A stretch of 36,514 nt of DNA, from the NCBI GenBank assembly GCA_022842325.1, contig JALHPU010000039.1, forward strand, positions 1-36,514, written 5' to 3'. The position numbers and the translations under genes are program-made. The stretch comes from Sulfuritalea sp. (GTDB taxonomy: Bacteria > Pseudomonadota > Gammaproteobacteria > Burkholderiales > Rhodocyclaceae). Numbering within the stretch: the first letter of the stretch is position 1; the number at the start of each line of letters is the position of its first letter. Shown in pieces: positions 35,553-36,514 of the stretch. The notes beneath the pieces are model-generated. The model did not search any database. It worked only from the letters and a program-made list of their open reading frames with translations, and was not told where the DNA came from.

Positions 35553-36230
35553 TCAATCGACGCCTTCCTTGCGCGCGCGCTGCAGCAAGTCCTGCCAGCG
35601 CGAGAGCTGGCTGGTGCCGCCGGTCCCTTTCGCGGCATTGCCGGCGGCGCTGCTCCAGATGGCTTCGCTGTTGAAACTGAATACCGGCAGCAGATCCTGG
35701 CGTTGCGATGCCGGCAGGATTTCCGTTACCAGGTTGTCCAGCACCAGCGGCACGGCATTCGGTGTCGGGTAATAGGCCAGCACCATGTGCGCCTGCTGAT
35801 AAGGGCCGCTCGGGCCCTGCAGGCTGGCTTTGACGTAGATCAGGCGCAACCTGGCCAGGGGTATCCCCGCCGCCTTCAGCGCGTAGTACTTGATGATGGC
35901 CAAATCCTCGCAGTCGCCGCTGCTTTGGCCAATGGTCTCCAGTGGCGTGGCCCAGTAGTCGCTGAGATTCCAGATCGCCAGGTCGTCCTCGAAGCGAATC
36001 CGCCGATTGATGAAATCGTTGATCCTGGCCAGCTTGGCTCTTTCCGGCGCCGGGCGTGCCTCGGCCAGCGTCTGCTGCAGATCGCGCAACAGCGGAAGCT
36101 GCGCGGGGCCGAAGCGGGCCAGCAGCAGTTGCTCGAGGCGGACGAAATCCATGGCCCATGCCGCAGACGCCGCCAGCACCAGCACCGGCAGCCAGCGCCC
36201 GGCACTGCGACGGCCAGACCCGATCAGCAA
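35553..36230 (-). CDS. lapG: LapG-type periplasmic cysteine protease (BTLCP)
   Basis: A bacterial transglutaminase-like cysteine protease of about 225 residues. The catalytic triad is visible: Cys in SGDCEDLAIIKYYAL, His in QQAHMVLAYYP and Asp in PLVLDNLVTEI. LapG cleaves the N-terminus of a large surface adhesin when c-di-GMP is low and is sequestered by LapD when it is high. A signal peptide is present (RWLPVLVLAASAAWA before MDFVRLEQLL). The start is uncertain: TTG at 36230 places the signal peptide well, while the longer GTG at 36335 adds 35 unlikely residues. Calcium-binding Asp/Glu residues appear in FEDDLAIWN. No LapA-like adhesin or secretion genes are in the window. Confidence 0.88.
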   Translation of the reverse strand: MLIGSGRRSAGRWLPVLVLAASAAWAMDFVRLEQLLLARFGPAQLPLLRDLQQTLAEARPAPERAKLARINDFINRRIRFEDDLAIWNLSDYWATPLETIGQSSGDCEDLAIIKYYALKAAGIPLARLRLIYVKASLQGPSGPYQQAHMVLAYYPTPNAVPLVLDNLVTEILPASQRQDLLPVFSFNSEAIWSSAAGNAAKGTGGTSQLSRWQDLLQRARKEGVD

Positions 36231-36361
36231 ATGGGCAGCTTTGATAATTATGATGAAGGAATTGGCAATGGGCTCTCGGTCAATATAGCTCAATTGAAAC
36301 CGCTCGGGAGTCCGGCGGTAGCGCCGGCGCAGCACCCCTGATAGCCGCGATGCAATGGAAA

Positions 36362-36389
36362 ACGGCTCTGAATGTCACATCAGAGCCGT
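36362..36389 (-). terminator. Terminator of ssb
   Basis: ACGGCTCTGA (36362-36371) and TCAGAGCCGT (36380-36389) form a perfect 10-bp stem with an eight-base loop. On the minus strand a short T-run (TTTT) follows. It is 28 bases after the ssb stop. Confidence 0.75.
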
Positions 36390-36417
36390 CCATTTACATC
36401 CCCAAATAAGCTGTGGA

Positions 36418-36514
36418 CTAGAACGGAATATCGTCCTCAAAATCGTTGAAGCTGCCGCCCGCCGGTTGCGCGGCCGGCGCCGGACGGCTGCCGCCGCCAC
36501 TGCCGGCGCTGGCA
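36418..36514 (-). CDS. ssb: Single-stranded DNA-binding protein, C-terminal part
   Basis: The frame enters from the right edge and ends at 36418. It shows the Gly/Pro/Ala-rich disordered linker and the acidic tip DFEDDIPF, the conserved SSB tail that docks repair and replication proteins. Only about 32 residues are in the window; the OB fold lies outside. The tail is intact. Confidence 0.93.
   Translation of the reverse strand, partial: ASAGSGGGSRPAPAAQPAGGSFNDFEDDIPF

Overview
The window is about 36.5 kb of GC-rich, densely packed chromosome. It looks like a betaproteobacterium, probably a denitrifier of the Rhodocyclales or a related group. The grounds are a gph-trpE-trpG-trpD-trpC cluster, DUF2789 and DUF3025 proteins, a class A RNase P RNA, an rsmI/yraN/SIS/BON cluster and a complete cytochrome cd1 nitrite reductase (nirS). 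The species cannot be named from the sequence. There are no rRNA or tRNA genes, no insertion sequences and no CRISPR array.

Layout. 1-1113: end of an unknown gene, a DUF2789 gene and a gene-free stretch with palindromes. 1114-3138: a Ser/Thr kinase with a cyclic-nucleotide-binding domain, convergent with an FHA-domain protein. 3655-8529: gph and trpEGDC, with a possible Trp-rich leader peptide before trpE. 8526-13046 (minus): a three-gene RND efflux operon (adaptor, pump, DUF2892 membrane protein). 13325-15067: nirS, alone, with a strong terminator. 15136-21683 (minus): a TRAP transporter operon, dctP-dctQ-dctM, translationally linked to a 2-hydroxyacid dehydrogenase, an MFS transporter and a CbiX-type chelatase. 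21842-23829: a divergent GntR/FCD regulator, a TerC-like membrane protein and a universal stress protein. 24101-27213 (minus): rnpB, DUF3025, pyrC, rsmI. 27212-29767: yraN, a membrane-anchored HIRAN protein, a DiaA/GmhA-like SIS protein, a DolP-like BON lipoprotein and rfaE2. 29768-30055: an array of palindromic tandem repeats. 30089-36230: a TAXI binding protein, an AsmA protein, and lapD and lapG. 36418 to the end: C-terminus of ssb.

How the genes fit together. The GntR protein has an exact FadR-type operator palindrome just upstream and probably controls the divergent TRAP operon. That operon probably imports a 2-oxo or 2-hydroxy acid that the adjacent dehydrogenase interconverts. LapG and LapD form a c-di-GMP-controlled periplasmic protease switch, but no target adhesin is in view. 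The kinase and FHA protein are a plausible signalling pair.

The most unusual signals are small repeated elements rather than whole genes. A palindrome found between genes at 23851-23879 also occurs in frame inside trpC, where it adds about 15 residues and keeps its base pairing by compensatory changes. A short word, AGCGCCGACT(T/C)T, recurs nine times on both strands, more than base composition predicts. A modular hairpin repeat occurs three times, once inside the trp operon. A run of nine C residues lies in the fourth to sixth codons of the GntR regulator.
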